Positions 24,656 through 33,917 are shown, counted from the stretch's first letter. The stretch is DNA of 64,000 bases from Granulosicoccus sp045106195 (GCA_045106195.1 JBGCEH010000006.1:124001-188000); one strand, 5' to 3'. Program-made: numbers and translations. The notes: generated by a model from the letters alone, not told the origin.

Positions 24656-25660
24656 TCAGGTACCAAGCTCGCGCGCAAACTGCTCACATCGCTCAACGGA
24701 TTCGACGGCACCCGTTGTCGTCATATCTCTCAAGCTGCAAGCGGCGACGGTATGAGCCAGATTCAGGGCCTCTGATAAACCCCTGTTTTCATGTATGGCG
24801 TATAAAAAGCCTGCGACAAAGGCATCCCCTGCACCCACAGAGCTCTTGACCATCGACTGCGGTACCGAGAGAGATTCGGTGATTAAAGTGTCACCTCCAC
24901 GTGTGACGCAAACTGCACCATTCGGGAAATGTACAGCCACCAGCTTCATGCTCCCCAACTTCAGTGCAACGCTTGCGGCATCAATGCATTGCTGTACATC
25001 CGTAATGCCGTCGACCAAAGTGTCGCGTTGTGCTATCGCACCAATCTCGTGATCGTTAACGATCAGGTAATCAAGGTGAGGGAGACAGGGCAAGACCAGC
25101 TTGCGATTGAGCTCCGGATCAACCGACACCATCTCTATACTAGTCTCGATACCCAGAGATCTTGCCAGCTCGAGTAGCGTGGACCAACCGTTACTGCCGG
25201 CATTAGTGGGTTTGTCCAGCCGTGCATGCAGACTCAACAAACCCAGATGCAGTATGCGCTCGCCACACAGTGAAAAATCAAAGTGCGCAGGCTCCAACAG
25301 ATCATTAGTACCGGGATAATGGAAAAACGTACGCTTGCCGGTATCCTTGACTGTCATGACATCGGTATAAGAGGTCGCACTCTTGTCAGTTCGATGCAGC
25401 TGGATCGTATTAACGTTATGTGCCGAGGCTCGCTCGAGTAGAAAATCACCATCTTCATCGGCACCAAGCAAGCCGATTGCAGCTACCGGCATATCGGGGT
25501 CAAGCTTGCAGATATCCAACCCCACGTTATAGGAAGATCCACCACCCTGCCGGTCAACCAGAAGAATACGAGCTAGTTCTTCCTCACCGGGCCATTGATC
25601 AATGAGTTTTATACGATCTACGGTCCAGCAACCAGCACAGATAAAGCCACGTCTGTCCAT
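24656..25660 (-). CDS. PfkB-family sugar kinase
   Basis: A 334-residue ribokinase-like kinase. It shows the substrate-side motif QGGGSSYNVGLDICKL near residue 38 (PfkB signature 1) and the catalytic/anion-hole motif SSVGAGDAFVAGFLYA (GAGD) near residue 275. The substrate is a sugar or sugar phosphate, possibly a ketose. It starts 12 bp after the aldolase-like gene on the same strand, so the two should act together: phosphorylation, then aldol cleavage. The order exporter-aldolase-kinase is discussed as a finding. Confidence 0.83.
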   Translation of the reverse strand: MDRRGFICAGCWTVDRIKLIDQWPGEEELARILLVDRQGGGSSYNVGLDICKLDPDMPVAAIGLLGADEDGDFLLERASAHNVNTIQLHRTDKSATSYTDVMTVKDTGKRTFFHYPGTNDLLEPAHFDFSLCGERILHLGLLSLHARLDKPTNAGSNGWSTLLELARSLGIETSIEMVSVDPELNRKLVLPCLPHLDYLIVNDHEIGAIAQRDTLVDGITDVQQCIDAASVALKLGSMKLVAVHFPNGAVCVTRGGDTLITESLSVPQSMVKSSVGAGDAFVAGFLYAIHENRGLSEALNLAHTVAACSLRDMTTTGAVESVERCEQFARELGT

Positions 25661-25672
25661 AAATAACCTTGC

Positions 25673-26644
25673 TTAGCGTTTAAGCGCTGAATCAGTGATT
25701 TTCAGATCGGCCGTCAGTGAGCGGGCCGGCTTTATCCCACTTGTCTTGAGATGCGCATGGTATTCGCGTACGGCATCGGCCGGCGTCAGCTTTTGCTCAA
25801 GTGTCGTGCGTATGAGCTTGACCAATGTCAACGGAGCTTCAGCAAGATTAATCTTTCGACCAAACAATGCAACCCTTGCCCCCGCCTGCTCTGCCTGCAA
25901 CGCAAGTTCGAAGGTGTCACGCGTAGTACCTGCAGCCCCACCCAGAATCCCGGTAACCAGCCGTGCAGGATCATAGCTGCACAATTCATTCATGGCCTTG
26001 GCGCCATTAAACTGGATTTTCAGGAATTGCGGTGCATCGGCACTAGTGACACCGGCAACCGCTTTGATAATCATATCGTTTATATAGTGGCCCAATTCCG
26101 ACTCCTTGATGCCAATATTGAATGCCGGGTTAAATACCTCTAGAAAGTGTGTCATGCCGGTTTCGCGGCATGCTAGACGAAACTCACGGTAAGCTTCCAG
26201 ACTTGCCTTGTCCGCCTTGAGATCATTGGAAAAGGTCATTGAATACAACCCCAGTTTGCACAGAGGAGCGACCGCCTGCAAATCTGCAGAAGCAAAGGGC
26301 TCTGACGGATGCTTGCGATAAGTGCTGCCACGTGCATTCCAGATGTCAGTGGTGTCGTTAAGTCGAACAGCAGGCGTTACCGGTGACTTGTTGAACGTCC
26401 CTCGGCTTTTGAGAATTTCTGCGGTGGAGGCGGACATCAGCATGATGTCTACGAGCCCGGATTTGGACATCTCGTCAATGGCCGACAAGTGATGTTCTCG
26501 GGACTTCCAGCGACCACCAACGTCAGGTCCGGGAGCTGTTACCCCGAAAGCCATATCACCATCCTTGGCATCAGCAATGACGAATTGAGATGGGGCATAC
26601 TTGCCTGCCCTGATTTTAGATAGTTTCTTGTTGAGTGATTTCAC
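25673..26644 (-). CDS. TIM-barrel protein, class I aldolase-like (DeoC/FbaB/LacD group)
   Basis: A 323-residue alpha/beta-barrel protein. The sequence fits the broad class I aldolase group: a conserved early strand (FVIADAKDGDMAFGV), HFLEVFNP mid-way, and PQFLKIQFNG, where Lys209 sits at the strand position expected for a Schiff-base lysine, followed by TGILGGAAGTTRDTF, a phosphate-binding-type glycine loop. I do not recognise a precise orthologue. It lies immediately upstream of the PfkB kinase (12 bp), so cleavage of the kinase product is a reasonable guess. A carbon-carbon lyase acting on another phosphosugar or a sulfosugar phosphate is possible. Confidence 0.55.
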   Translation of the reverse strand: MKSLNKKLSKIRAGKYAPSQFVIADAKDGDMAFGVTAPGPDVGGRWKSREHHLSAIDEMSKSGLVDIMLMSASTAEILKSRGTFNKSPVTPAVRLNDTTDIWNARGSTYRKHPSEPFASADLQAVAPLCKLGLYSMTFSNDLKADKASLEAYREFRLACRETGMTHFLEVFNPAFNIGIKESELGHYINDMIIKAVAGVTSADAPQFLKIQFNGAKAMNELCSYDPARLVTGILGGAAGTTRDTFELALQAEQAGARVALFGRKINLAEAPLTLVKLIRTTLEQKLTPADAVREYHAHLKTSGIKPARSLTADLKITDSALKR

Positions 26645-26732
26645 GCGCTGATGGTCTTTGTTCCGATGCAGACTCCAAACCTTAACACCGCTCGTCGTGA
26701 ACGTATAGCTATGTGAAGCACCAGCCCGGCTG

Positions 26733-27491
26733 TCAAAAACTGTCGAAGATCAAACGCGTACAGATAATAAACAATGCGATCTGCACTGCCATGAAGAATT
26801 TTGCTTCGGGCAACCATTTCACCAGTACACGCCCGGCGATAGTGCCCAGCAAGGCTGCCGGAAGCAGAATCGACGCAAGCTTCAGTGTATCCAGAGAATA
26901 CGGATGAAGCGTTGCGTAGGGAATCACTTTGGCAAGGTTAATAGCTGCAAAAACGATGGTAGTTGTCCCGGCAAACACCATCTTGGGCAATTTCTGGGGA
27001 AGCACGTAAATCTGATAAGGCGGTGAGCCAGCATGCGAGACAAAGCTGGTGAATCCGGACAAGGTGCCCCAGAACAGGCCACGTGATAAGGAAGTCGCCT
27101 CCGGTGCCTTCAAATGTTGCCGCCTTAGCCAGATATTCAGGCAGAACGCAACACCCATCAGCCCAATCAGCAACGACACAACGTCATCAGAGACGAGTGA
27201 CGCGGTTGCCCAACCTACGGTAACACCCATAAAGCCCGCTGGAATAAGTACCTTGAGATTATCCGGACTAAACTCTTTGCGATACAACCACACCGCTACA
27301 GTGTCAGAAAGTATATAGATGGGCAACAACAAAACGGCAGCATTGATCGGCGACATCACCAGTGACAACACTGGCACACCCAGCATGCCGACTCCAGGTA
27401 ATCCGCCTTTGGACAAACCGACAAAAAAAGCGGCGAGTACCAGAAGGCTCAACAACAATGGCGTATTGAAAAGTGAATCTATTACGGGCAT
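26733..27491 (-). CDS. TauE/SafE-family anion exporter
   Basis: About 252 residues, mostly hydrophobic, with seven to eight predicted helices and the family's repeated glycine-rich motif: FFVGLSKGGLPGVGMLGVPVL in the first half and GTLSGFTSFVSHAGSPPYQIYVLP in the second. TauE/SafE proteins export sulfite, sulfoacetate or related organosulfur anions. I chose the ATG at 27491 (MPVIDSLF); an upstream TTG at 27524 is also in frame. It lies 57 bp downstream of the sulfide dehydrogenase-like flavoprotein gene and 88 bp upstream of the aldolase-like gene on the same strand, which suggests a sulfur-linked role. Confidence 0.82.
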   Translation of the reverse strand: MPVIDSLFNTPLLLSLLVLAAFFVGLSKGGLPGVGMLGVPVLSLVMSPINAAVLLLPIYILSDTVAVWLYRKEFSPDNLKVLIPAGFMGVTVGWATASLVSDDVVSLLIGLMGVAFCLNIWLRRQHLKAPEATSLSRGLFWGTLSGFTSFVSHAGSPPYQIYVLPQKLPKMVFAGTTTIVFAAINLAKVIPYATLHPYSLDTLKLASILLPAALLGTIAGRVLVKWLPEAKFFMAVQIALFIICTRLIFDSF

Positions 27492-27548
27492 TGGATATAC
27501 TTGACGCGTCGTGTGACGCGACAAGCATACTCGCTCCCAGGCTCTATT

Positions 27549-28826
27549 CTAGCCAAACATATCTGAAACGATGGATGAGTACCAGCCAATGGACTCTTCG
27601 TAGGTCTCTTTGCGCAATGCATCGTCTTCGCCATTCTGGCTGATAAACGTACTAGTGGAATGGATGGTTCCATCATCAGCGGGCGCATAGCTGGCACCCA
27701 CCTTTACGCCATCATCTGTCGCAATAAGGCTCCAGCAGGTATTACTGTATTTGGCTGGAAACACGCGACTGGACAGTAGATCGCCACGGATAGTCATCGC
27801 TGCTATCTTCGCCTGACTGTTGGCAGAGAATGCAGACTTCGGCATTGCACCGGCAATGCTGGCATCTCCTGTGACAAATATGTTTTCATCCACGGTGGAA
27901 CGCATGGATTCCGCAACAATGGGACAAAAGCCACTGTCATTCGTTAATCCAGCTGTGGCAGCAATTGCACCGGCTTTTTGTGCAGGGATAATATTCAACA
28001 GTGCGCCTTCGAATGTATCCAGATCGGTTTCTACCATGCCGGCATTGGCATCCACTGAAAGAATGCCGCCGTGCACCTCGGGTGAAAACCATTCAATCAT
28101 TTCAGGATAGTGGCGAGTCCAGCCTTCGGTGAAAAGTGCTTGCTTGGAGAACTTTGGCTTAGGGTCGATAATGTAAATACGGCTGTCCGTAAAGCCACGA
28201 CTCTTGAGTATATGCGCCATCATGGACACTCGCTCGTAGGGTCCCGGTGGGCAACGATAAGGATTGGGTGGCGCTACCATGACGATGTTCTGACCATTCT
28301 CCAGTGCATCCAGTTTCTGCTTCAACAAAGAGGTTTGCGGTCCGCCCTGCCACGCATGTGGCGCTATTTCACTCGCAGCTTCTGAATAGCCAGGAACACT
28401 CTCATGGTCGAGCTCAATACCCGGAGACAGCACGAGTCGGTCATAGGCGATCCGACTGCCATCGTTCATGACCACTTCCCGAGCCTGCCGGTCAACATCC
28501 ATAGCTCTTCCCTGCTTTATGGAGATGCCATAGTCAGAGGCCAGGGTTTTATAGCTGTGCGTAATTGACTCGAAAGTGCGAAACCCCCCAAGATACAGAT
28601 TGGAATAGAAACAGGTGGTGTACGTGTCGGAGTCGTCGATCAACGTGATATCCAGTTGCTCACCGGCGTCCTTGGCCAGATAGCGGGCAGCAGTCGCACC
28701 CCCTGCCCCACCGCCAACGATGACAACTCTTGGGCGCGCTTGCCCTAACAGTTGCGGCGGCAGCATTAACGATGCCGACCCAAGGCCAATGGCGGATACA
28801 AACTGTCTTCGGTTCATGTTGCCCAT
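27549..28826 (-). CDS. Flavocytochrome c sulfide dehydrogenase-like flavoprotein (FccB/SoxF type)
   Basis: A 425-residue FAD protein. A Tat-type signal peptide (NRRQFVSAIGLGSASL) precedes the FAD motif VVIVGGGAGGATAARYL near residue 35. Cysteines matching the FCSD redox pair lie in TTCFYSNLY and NPYRCPPGPYERVSMMA. The C-terminal third fits the FCSD flavin-binding domain (CWSLIATDDGVKVGASY). Such proteins oxidise sulfide or persulfide in the periplasm and pass electrons to a partner c-type cytochrome, here encoded 80 bp upstream. An alternative ATG at residue 4 would still keep the Tat signal. Confidence 0.88.
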   Translation of the reverse strand: MGNMNRRQFVSAIGLGSASLMLPPQLLGQARPRVVIVGGGAGGATAARYLAKDAGEQLDITLIDDSDTYTTCFYSNLYLGGFRTFESITHSYKTLASDYGISIKQGRAMDVDRQAREVVMNDGSRIAYDRLVLSPGIELDHESVPGYSEAASEIAPHAWQGGPQTSLLKQKLDALENGQNIVMVAPPNPYRCPPGPYERVSMMAHILKSRGFTDSRIYIIDPKPKFSKQALFTEGWTRHYPEMIEWFSPEVHGGILSVDANAGMVETDLDTFEGALLNIIPAQKAGAIAATAGLTNDSGFCPIVAESMRSTVDENIFVTGDASIAGAMPKSAFSANSQAKIAAMTIRGDLLSSRVFPAKYSNTCWSLIATDDGVKVGASYAPADDGTIHSTSTFISQNGEDDALRKETYEESIGWYSSIVSDMFG

Positions 28827-28906
28827 AAGATTGTTCCTCTGTGGATGTAGACTCTGTGGTTGGAGACAAAGCGACGCCCGTGTTATCCCGAGCTTGTGTT
28901 GAGTTA

Positions 28907-29626
28907 TTATTCTGTTGGTGTTTGCGAGAATACTGCACTCAATGCAGCAAGTTCCTCAGTACCCAGTGCTCCTGAAATAGTCTGCATGACACGATTGGAT
29001 CGAGCACCGTTCTGATATTCAAGCAACGCATAGATGAAGTAGTCTCGTGTCAGCTTATGGATCGGCGGGACGCCTCCGTTGGCGTCATCAGCCTGGTGAC
29101 ACGTCAGGCATTCGCCTGCCAGATATTCACCGTATTCAGTATCTGCAACAATATCCAGAACAGCCTTGACCTCAGGATCACGACTGAAATTGGCGTTAAC
29201 CAGATCGGCGGCCTTCCCGGAGGGATCAGACATCAGCCAATCCAGCAGCAGGGAGCGATGCTCGGAATCTGGCACTCCCGGATAACTCATGGCGGTGCCT
29301 TCCACCATAGACTGAGGATGCTTCAGGAACCGATCCAACGATTCGCGATCCCAGACAAGCCCTGTCGATGCCTTCTTTGTAAAGGCCTCGGAATACGTGT
29401 AGTTGCAATCAGCGCCGAGGGCGCGGCCTGCAATGCCTGCAAGGGAGGGCCCGACATGCGTGTCGGTATCAGGATCGAGTGAATGGCAGGCAAGGCATGG
29501 GGCGGCAAGCTCATCCAGTGGTTCAACATCATTGGCGAGGGTCAAAGAACTAAAGACGACTGCCAGAAAAACCAGTGGGAACAAATTGAATCGGAATAAC
29601 GCGCGGAACGCTGAAACGGCCAGCAT
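28907..29626 (-). CDS. Di-haem cytochrome c, probable partner of the sulfide dehydrogenase flavoprotein
   Basis: A 239-residue secreted protein with a signal peptide (about 1-31) and two haem-binding motifs, CLACH at residues 44-48 and CLTCH at 173-177. The first half resembles monohaem class I cytochromes (VGPSLAGIAGRALG and MSYPGVPD with the sixth-ligand Met region). The second half resembles a c4/c553 domain. It is encoded directly upstream of the FCSD-like flavoprotein, and in flavocytochrome c the small subunit is a similar one- or two-haem cytochrome. Electron delivery to a terminal oxidase or cytochrome pool is inferred. Confidence 0.85.
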   Translation of the reverse strand: MLAVSAFRALFRFNLFPLVFLAVVFSSLTLANDVEPLDELAAPCLACHSLDPDTDTHVGPSLAGIAGRALGADCNYTYSEAFTKKASTGLVWDRESLDRFLKHPQSMVEGTAMSYPGVPDSEHRSLLLDWLMSDPSGKAADLVNANFSRDPEVKAVLDIVADTEYGEYLAGECLTCHQADDANGGVPPIHKLTRDYFIYALLEYQNGARSNRVMQTISGALGTEELAALSAVFSQTPTE

Positions 29627-29757
29627 GTGTCAACTTTCTATGTTTACGTGCCGTCAACATAAACCATTTGTGGACTGACATTCAATATAAATATGATTTT
29701 TTGAATGTATTGACTGAACAACTAAAACTGACTGGAGATATATAACCCGGTAACTAC

Positions 29758-29806
29758 AAAAAAACCCGCGCACGCAGATTAGCGAGCAACCCGAACGCGC
29801 GCGGGT
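29758..29806 (-). terminator. Rho-independent terminator after the Ter operon
   Basis: Read on the minus strand, ACCCGCGC pairs with GCGCGGGT (8 bp, nearly all G-C) across a 27-base loop and is followed immediately by seven T. It starts 12 bp after the terD stop codon and would end the five-gene Ter/CaCA transcript. Confidence 0.7.
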
Positions 29807-29817
29807 GTTGGGCTGAA

Positions 29818-30396
29818 CTAGCCCACATTTATGCCAAAGTCGGTGGCAACCTTCGCCAGGCCACCGGCATAGCCCTGCCCGTTGGCCTTGAATTTCCACT
29901 CACCGCTGTTGCGATAAACTTCACCGAAAATCACGGCGGTCTCCGTTGAGAAGTCTTCGCTTAAGTCGTATCGGGCAATTTCTGTCCCGCCATCAGCATT
30001 AACGATACGCATGAATGCGTTGCTGACCTGACCAAAGTTCTGCTTGCGGGTATCCGCTTCGTGGATAGTCACGACACACGTGAGCTTTTCGACATCAGCG
30101 GGTACCTTGTCGAGGGCTACATTAATTTTTTCGTCGTCTCCGTCGCCTTCACCGGTACGATTATCGCCTGTGTGCTCAACCGAGCCATCGCCAGATTTCA
30201 GATTTCCATAAAAGATGAAATCTTTGTCGTTGCGTACCTTGCCAGTATTAGCAAGCATGAGTATTGATGCGTCGAGATCAAAATCAGCCCCATCGGTAGA
30301 GCGATCATCCCAACCAAGACCGATAACAATATTTGTAAGGCCCGGGGCCTCTTTACTCAGTGAAACGTTACCGCCTTTTGAAAGTGAAACTCCCAT
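29818..30396 (-). CDS. terD: TerD-family calcium-binding stress protein
   Basis: A canonical 192-residue TerD protein: MGVSLSKGGNVSLSK start, DFDLDAS metal-binding strand, and the loop GDNRTGEGDGDDEKI that binds calcium in the family, then FGEVYRNSGEWKFKANGQGY. TerD proteins are cytosolic, bind two Ca2+ ions and act in membrane-associated stress complexes (tellurite, phage, oxidative or envelope stress). It is the last gene of the minus-strand Ter operon, 76 bp after the CaCA antiporter gene, and is followed by a strong terminator. Confidence 0.93.
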   Translation of the reverse strand: MGVSLSKGGNVSLSKEAPGLTNIVIGLGWDDRSTDGADFDLDASILMLANTGKVRNDKDFIFYGNLKSGDGSVEHTGDNRTGEGDGDDEKINVALDKVPADVEKLTCVVTIHEADTRKQNFGQVSNAFMRIVNADGGTEIARYDLSEDFSTETAVIFGEVYRNSGEWKFKANGQGYAGGLAKVATDFGINVG

Positions 30397-30472
30397 CTTG
30401 ACTATTCCTCGTTAATGTCATTAAAGATGCAATGAGCAGCCACATGGCTGCTCGGTATGACGAAAGGCTCGA

Positions 30473-31432
30473 CTACAGAATCGCGCCTCTAAACTGATAA
30501 AGCGTAAATGCTATGTATGCCGCCAGAAAACTGAAACCCACCGCTCGCGTGATGCTCATGGACAAGGCCAGCATGGCAGCAAAACCAACCGACACCAGCA
30601 CCATGAAAGTCAGTTCGACACCGAGTAGTGAAGAGTCTACGACCAACGGCTTGGCCGCTGCTGTAAATCCGACTATCCACAGGATGTTAAACGTGTTCGA
30701 ACCAATAATATTGCCGAACATCATTGATGTCTCGCGTTTGGCAGCCGCCGCTATCGAGGCGGTTAATTCGGGTAATGATGTTCCCAGTGCTACAGCAGTC
30801 ATTCCGATGATAGCTTCGGGTACCCCGATAACACCACCTGCAACCACGGCACCACGAACCAGCAATTCCGAGCCAATGGCCAATGCCAGAAATCCTGCAC
30901 CCAGCATCATTGCCGCCATGGATGCTGACATGTCATGCTCCTCTACTTCGCTGGTGTCGATTTCCCGGTTGATGTACTGCCAAAGGACAAAACCTGCAAG
31001 CAATGCAACCATGGCAAATCCCATCCAGCGCTCGAAGACACCAAATAGCATGCCCGCCACGAGAATGGCCGTAGCAATTAACATGATAATCAGGTCTTTC
31101 TTGACCTCTCGCTTATCCACAGATAACGTAAAGATCAGTGCGGCTGCCCCCATGACCAGCAATATGTTGGCTATGTTGGAGCCAACGATATTACCCAGGC
31201 TGATGCCGGGAAAACCTGTCTGGTTTGCGTTGACTGATGTAAAAAGCTCTGGCAACGATGTACCGAATGCAACGATGGTTGCACCGATAAACATCGGGGA
31301 CAGTTTGGCTCTTTGCGCAATGGCAACGGCTGCATCAATTGTCCAGTCGCCGCCTTTGACCAACATCCAGATGCCGGCAACTATCGCCCCTACGGCGAGG
31401 ATGCCAACTTCGTAAGTTGAAAGTTCAATCAT
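30473..31432 (-). CDS. CaCA-family Na+/Ca2+ antiporter (YrbG-like) inside the Ter operon
   Basis: A 319-residue membrane protein with ten helices in two inverted halves. Each half carries the CaCA alpha-repeat: AFGTSLPELFTS with GNIVGSNIANI, and ALGTSLPELTASI with GNIIGSNTFNI. These sequences line the Na+/Ca2+ binding site in known exchangers. It lies between terB (51 bp upstream) and terD (76 bp downstream) on the same strand, so it should be co-expressed with calcium-binding Ter proteins. TerC, the membrane protein usual in ter loci, is not seen in the window. Confidence 0.92.
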   Translation of the reverse strand: MIELSTYEVGILAVGAIVAGIWMLVKGGDWTIDAAVAIAQRAKLSPMFIGATIVAFGTSLPELFTSVNANQTGFPGISLGNIVGSNIANILLVMGAAALIFTLSVDKREVKKDLIIMLIATAILVAGMLFGVFERWMGFAMVALLAGFVLWQYINREIDTSEVEEHDMSASMAAMMLGAGFLALAIGSELLVRGAVVAGGVIGVPEAIIGMTAVALGTSLPELTASIAAAAKRETSMMFGNIIGSNTFNILWIVGFTAAAKPLVVDSSLLGVELTFMVLVSVGFAAMLALSMSITRAVGFSFLAAYIAFTLYQFRGAIL

Positions 31433-31483
31433 GTCTCTGGATTAATGGCCCGGTTATTCAATCTGTTGAGGATAGTATGATGG

Positions 31484-31936
31484 TCAGGCAAGGTCGAATT
31501 CAGCTGCATTCAAACCAAGATCAGTCGCGATCAATGCAACCATCGCGCGCTCTGATGCATCGAAATCACCATCAGCAGCACCTATGGCACAACACACCCT
31601 TACCAGGAGTTTTGCAGCACCTTCATCGTTGCGCAGTTTTGAAATTGTCTTCAAGGCTTCTGCCTTGCCAATCTCTGCATCGAACTCGAATTTGGCAACA
31701 GCATCGTTAAAGGCGTTCATCACATCCACCATCTTGAATACCTTGAGTTCATCCGAAGACTGCATGTAACCCACCATCTTCTGCTTTTCATCAGAAGATA
31801 CTTCGCCATCAGCTGCTGCAACCAGAGCACAGGCAGATACCACAGCCTCCATGAACGCCTTGTTCTTGTATTTGCCAATTTCTGCAGTCAATGCAGCGCG
31901 AGCAGTTTCCGTATTCTTTTTCAGCCAGTCGAGCAT
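31484..31936 (-). CDS. terB: TerB-family tellurite/stress resistance protein
   Basis: About 150 residues of the all-helical TerB fold: MLDWLKKN start, ACALVAAADGEVSSDEKQKMVGYM in the first metal-binding half and CAIGAADGDFDASERAMVALI in the second, each with paired acidic residues. I chose the ATG at 31936, which has AGGAG seven bases upstream; the frame continues to 31969. In characterised systems TerB sits at the inner membrane with TerC and links TerD-type proteins to it. Confidence 0.92.
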   Translation of the reverse strand: MLDWLKKNTETARAALTAEIGKYKNKAFMEAVVSACALVAAADGEVSSDEKQKMVGYMQSSDELKVFKMVDVMNAFNDAVAKFEFDAEIGKAEALKTISKLRNDEGAAKLLVRVCCAIGAADGDFDASERAMVALIATDLGLNAAEFDLA

Positions 31937-32022
31937 GGGGTTCTCCTTTTTTGAGATGTTAGTTGTCAAGGTATCAAGACGTGTCGAGCTACGGTCAGTC
32001 CTTCAGTGTCGCCACGCTGTTA

Positions 32023-33306
32023 TTATTTTTTGCCGGCGGTCCAGCTCAACCCGATTCCATAATGCTCATCAAGCTCTTTCGCCGACTTGAAATATTGGTT
32101 CTCCTGCGTCATTTTCAAGCTGCCATTGACATTTTCTAGCGCCGCAACCGCACAAACCCTGTGCTTTGAGTCACCATCCATACGTGATTCGACATCCGGA
32201 TGACCAGGAACATGCAGGGTTATAACGCCATCGGTGGAGGACCAATTGGGCACCCCTTCATAAATGAGCGCAAAAATCACGACCAGCTGGATGTTGTCCC
32301 ACCGCTCGCCATTGATCTTGAGCCATTCTCCATCGGTTACATTGCCCGTTCGATCATCACCAAGCAGATGTATCCATGGGGCATTGTCATAAGAACCGAA
32401 ATTCTGACCCAAAGCCTGAACGGCGCCCTTCTCACCGTTTTTCATCCGGAAAAGGCAACTGAGGTCTAGATCAACGGACGTATCCCTGGGCCGACCGAAC
32501 AATCCCTTGCCCGGAATTTTCTGATTCCAGTTCAGGTTGACACGTATCTCGCCCAGCGATGATCCGCGTTTGTCCAGACTGACCGAAGGCTTTGCCTTGG
32601 AGAGCGATATCTTGCTCAGGTTAATAGCAGGTGAGGCCTCACTCGGTGACGCTGACTCGACTGCCGACTCTGGCGTAACGGCCGGCCGGGGTGCCGTTGC
32701 ACGATCAAGTTCGGTTGGTGGCTTTGGTGTCGTGTTCGAAGCGCTGGTTGTGCCAGGATCGTCGATCTCCACGCCAAAGTGTTCTGCCAATGGTGCCAGC
32801 CCTCCGACGAACCCCTGACCCACAGCCCGGAATTTCCAGCCATCGCCTCGCCGATAGAACTCTCCCAGAATCATTGCAGCTTCCGGAGCGCTCCGGGTGT
32901 CTATCGTGAATTCACAGGAATCGACTTCAGCTAAGCTACCTTGAGGGGTCGTCAATTTGATGTCAAGGGAGCTGATAGTCGATAACGGCGGAGATGAGGC
33001 GGCTGGTGTGGTGGCCGTAAAGGCAACACGATCGACATGGGCTGCAAGCTTTGCAATGTCGAGGTTAAAAAACGTGTTACCCCCTCCATCACCCGGCGAC
33101 TCGGACGAAATCGAGATACTGCCATCTGTTGTACCGGGCTGACCATAGAAGATCATGTCCTCATCTCCCGATACTTTGCCATCGCTGGTCAATAAAAACG
33201 CACTGACATCGATAGTTGCGGCCGCATTACTGGTTTTCCAGCCGACATCCACGCAGAACTGACGAGCTGTCAGCGGCGTGTTCTGACCTTGAACAAGTGA
33301 TTTCAT
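32023..33306 (-). CDS. TerA-like protein with two TerD-type domains
   Basis: About 427 residues. The N-terminal half (about 1-180) is a TerD-like domain (FCVDVGWKTSN, FYGQPGTTDGSI, ILGEFYRRGDGWKFRAVGQGFVGGL). A Pro/Ser/Thr-rich linker (about 185-240) follows. The C-terminal half begins INLSKISLSKAKPSVSLDKRG and has SVDLDLSCLFRMKNGEKG and LGDDRTGNVTDGEWL, the TerA arrangement. Length is close to known TerA proteins. I chose the ATG at 33306, 5 bp after the upstream terD-like stop; the frame is open to 33405 inside that gene. Calcium binding is likely from the acidic loops but is inferred. Confidence 0.85.
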   Translation of the reverse strand: MKSLVQGQNTPLTARQFCVDVGWKTSNAAATIDVSAFLLTSDGKVSGDEDMIFYGQPGTTDGSISISSESPGDGGGNTFFNLDIAKLAAHVDRVAFTATTPAASSPPLSTISSLDIKLTTPQGSLAEVDSCEFTIDTRSAPEAAMILGEFYRRGDGWKFRAVGQGFVGGLAPLAEHFGVEIDDPGTTSASNTTPKPPTELDRATAPRPAVTPESAVESASPSEASPAINLSKISLSKAKPSVSLDKRGSSLGEIRVNLNWNQKIPGKGLFGRPRDTSVDLDLSCLFRMKNGEKGAVQALGQNFGSYDNAPWIHLLGDDRTGNVTDGEWLKINGERWDNIQLVVIFALIYEGVPNWSSTDGVITLHVPGHPDVESRMDGDSKHRVCAVAALENVNGSLKMTQENQYFKSAKELDEHYGIGLSWTAGKK

Positions 33307-33311
33307 GATCG

Positions 33312-33917
33312 CTACTGGACAGCAGCAATCGCGGCCGCTGCGGCAGCGCTCATGTCGCGTGCCGACTGGCCGTTGGCCGGTGTACCCAGTGCGGTAAAGG
33401 ACCATCCAGACCCATCCCGGGATAAAACCCCCATGACAACACCCGTATGCGGTCCCTGCTCTGTCAATGTGTAGCGGCAGATTTCCGAGTGTGTTCCATC
33501 ATCAAGAATTCTGCAAAACGCATTGTCAACCTCATTAAAGGTCTGGCCCTGATACGAATTGACGGTAAAAACCAGATGCGCTGCATTTGCCGGTAACTTC
33601 GCCGTATCGACCTTGATGGACTCATCATCGCCATCACCTTCACCCGTGGTGTTGTCGCCGGTGTGGATAATGGAGCCATCTGCAGATTTCAACTGTTTGA
33701 ACCATACAAGGTCAATCGAGGAGCCGTCTGCTGCACAGACAATGCACGACGCATCGAGATCTATCGAACGACTACCACCGCCCAGCAGTTTGGCAAAGAA
33801 ACCAGCGCTTTGCTGTTCGGCCGGGTCCCACCCCAGTCCCATGTGCAGCTTTGCGATCCCTCCACCCCCGGATTTTTCGAGACTGACTTTCTGGCCTTTT
33901 GACAGACTTACACTCAT
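33312..33917 (-). CDS. TerD-family protein (TerZ-like)
   Basis: A 201-residue TerD-family protein: MSVSLSKGQKVSLEK start, SIDLDASCIVC strand, calcium loop HTGDNTTGEGDGDDESI, and a C-terminus ending in an Ala-rich run. An insertion with KLLGGGSRS near residue 45 is like TerZ/TerX proteins. The ATG at 33917 has AAAGGAAA eight bases upstream. This is the first gene of the minus-strand Ter operon and is divergent from the PRTase gene, so the roughly 215 bp between them should hold both promoters. Confidence 0.9.
   Translation of the reverse strand: MSVSLSKGQKVSLEKSGGGGIAKLHMGLGWDPAEQQSAGFFAKLLGGGSRSIDLDASCIVCAADGSSIDLVWFKQLKSADGSIIHTGDNTTGEGDGDDESIKVDTAKLPANAAHLVFTVNSYQGQTFNEVDNAFCRILDDGTHSEICRYTLTEQGPHTGVVMGVLSRDGSGWSFTALGTPANGQSARDMSAAAAAAIAAVQ

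Noticed and set aside
24656..26644. Assignment of the aldolase and kinase as a sulfoquinovose (sulfo-EMP) pathway
   Set aside because: Only the kinase/aldolase logic and a nearby exporter fit; the glycosidase, isomerase and sulfolactaldehyde enzymes are missing. Kept as a hypothesis only.
30513..31415. 300-codon plus-strand frame opposite the CaCA antiporter gene
   Set aside because: Its Ala/Ser/Thr/Met-rich translation mirrors hydrophobic codons of the real membrane protein.
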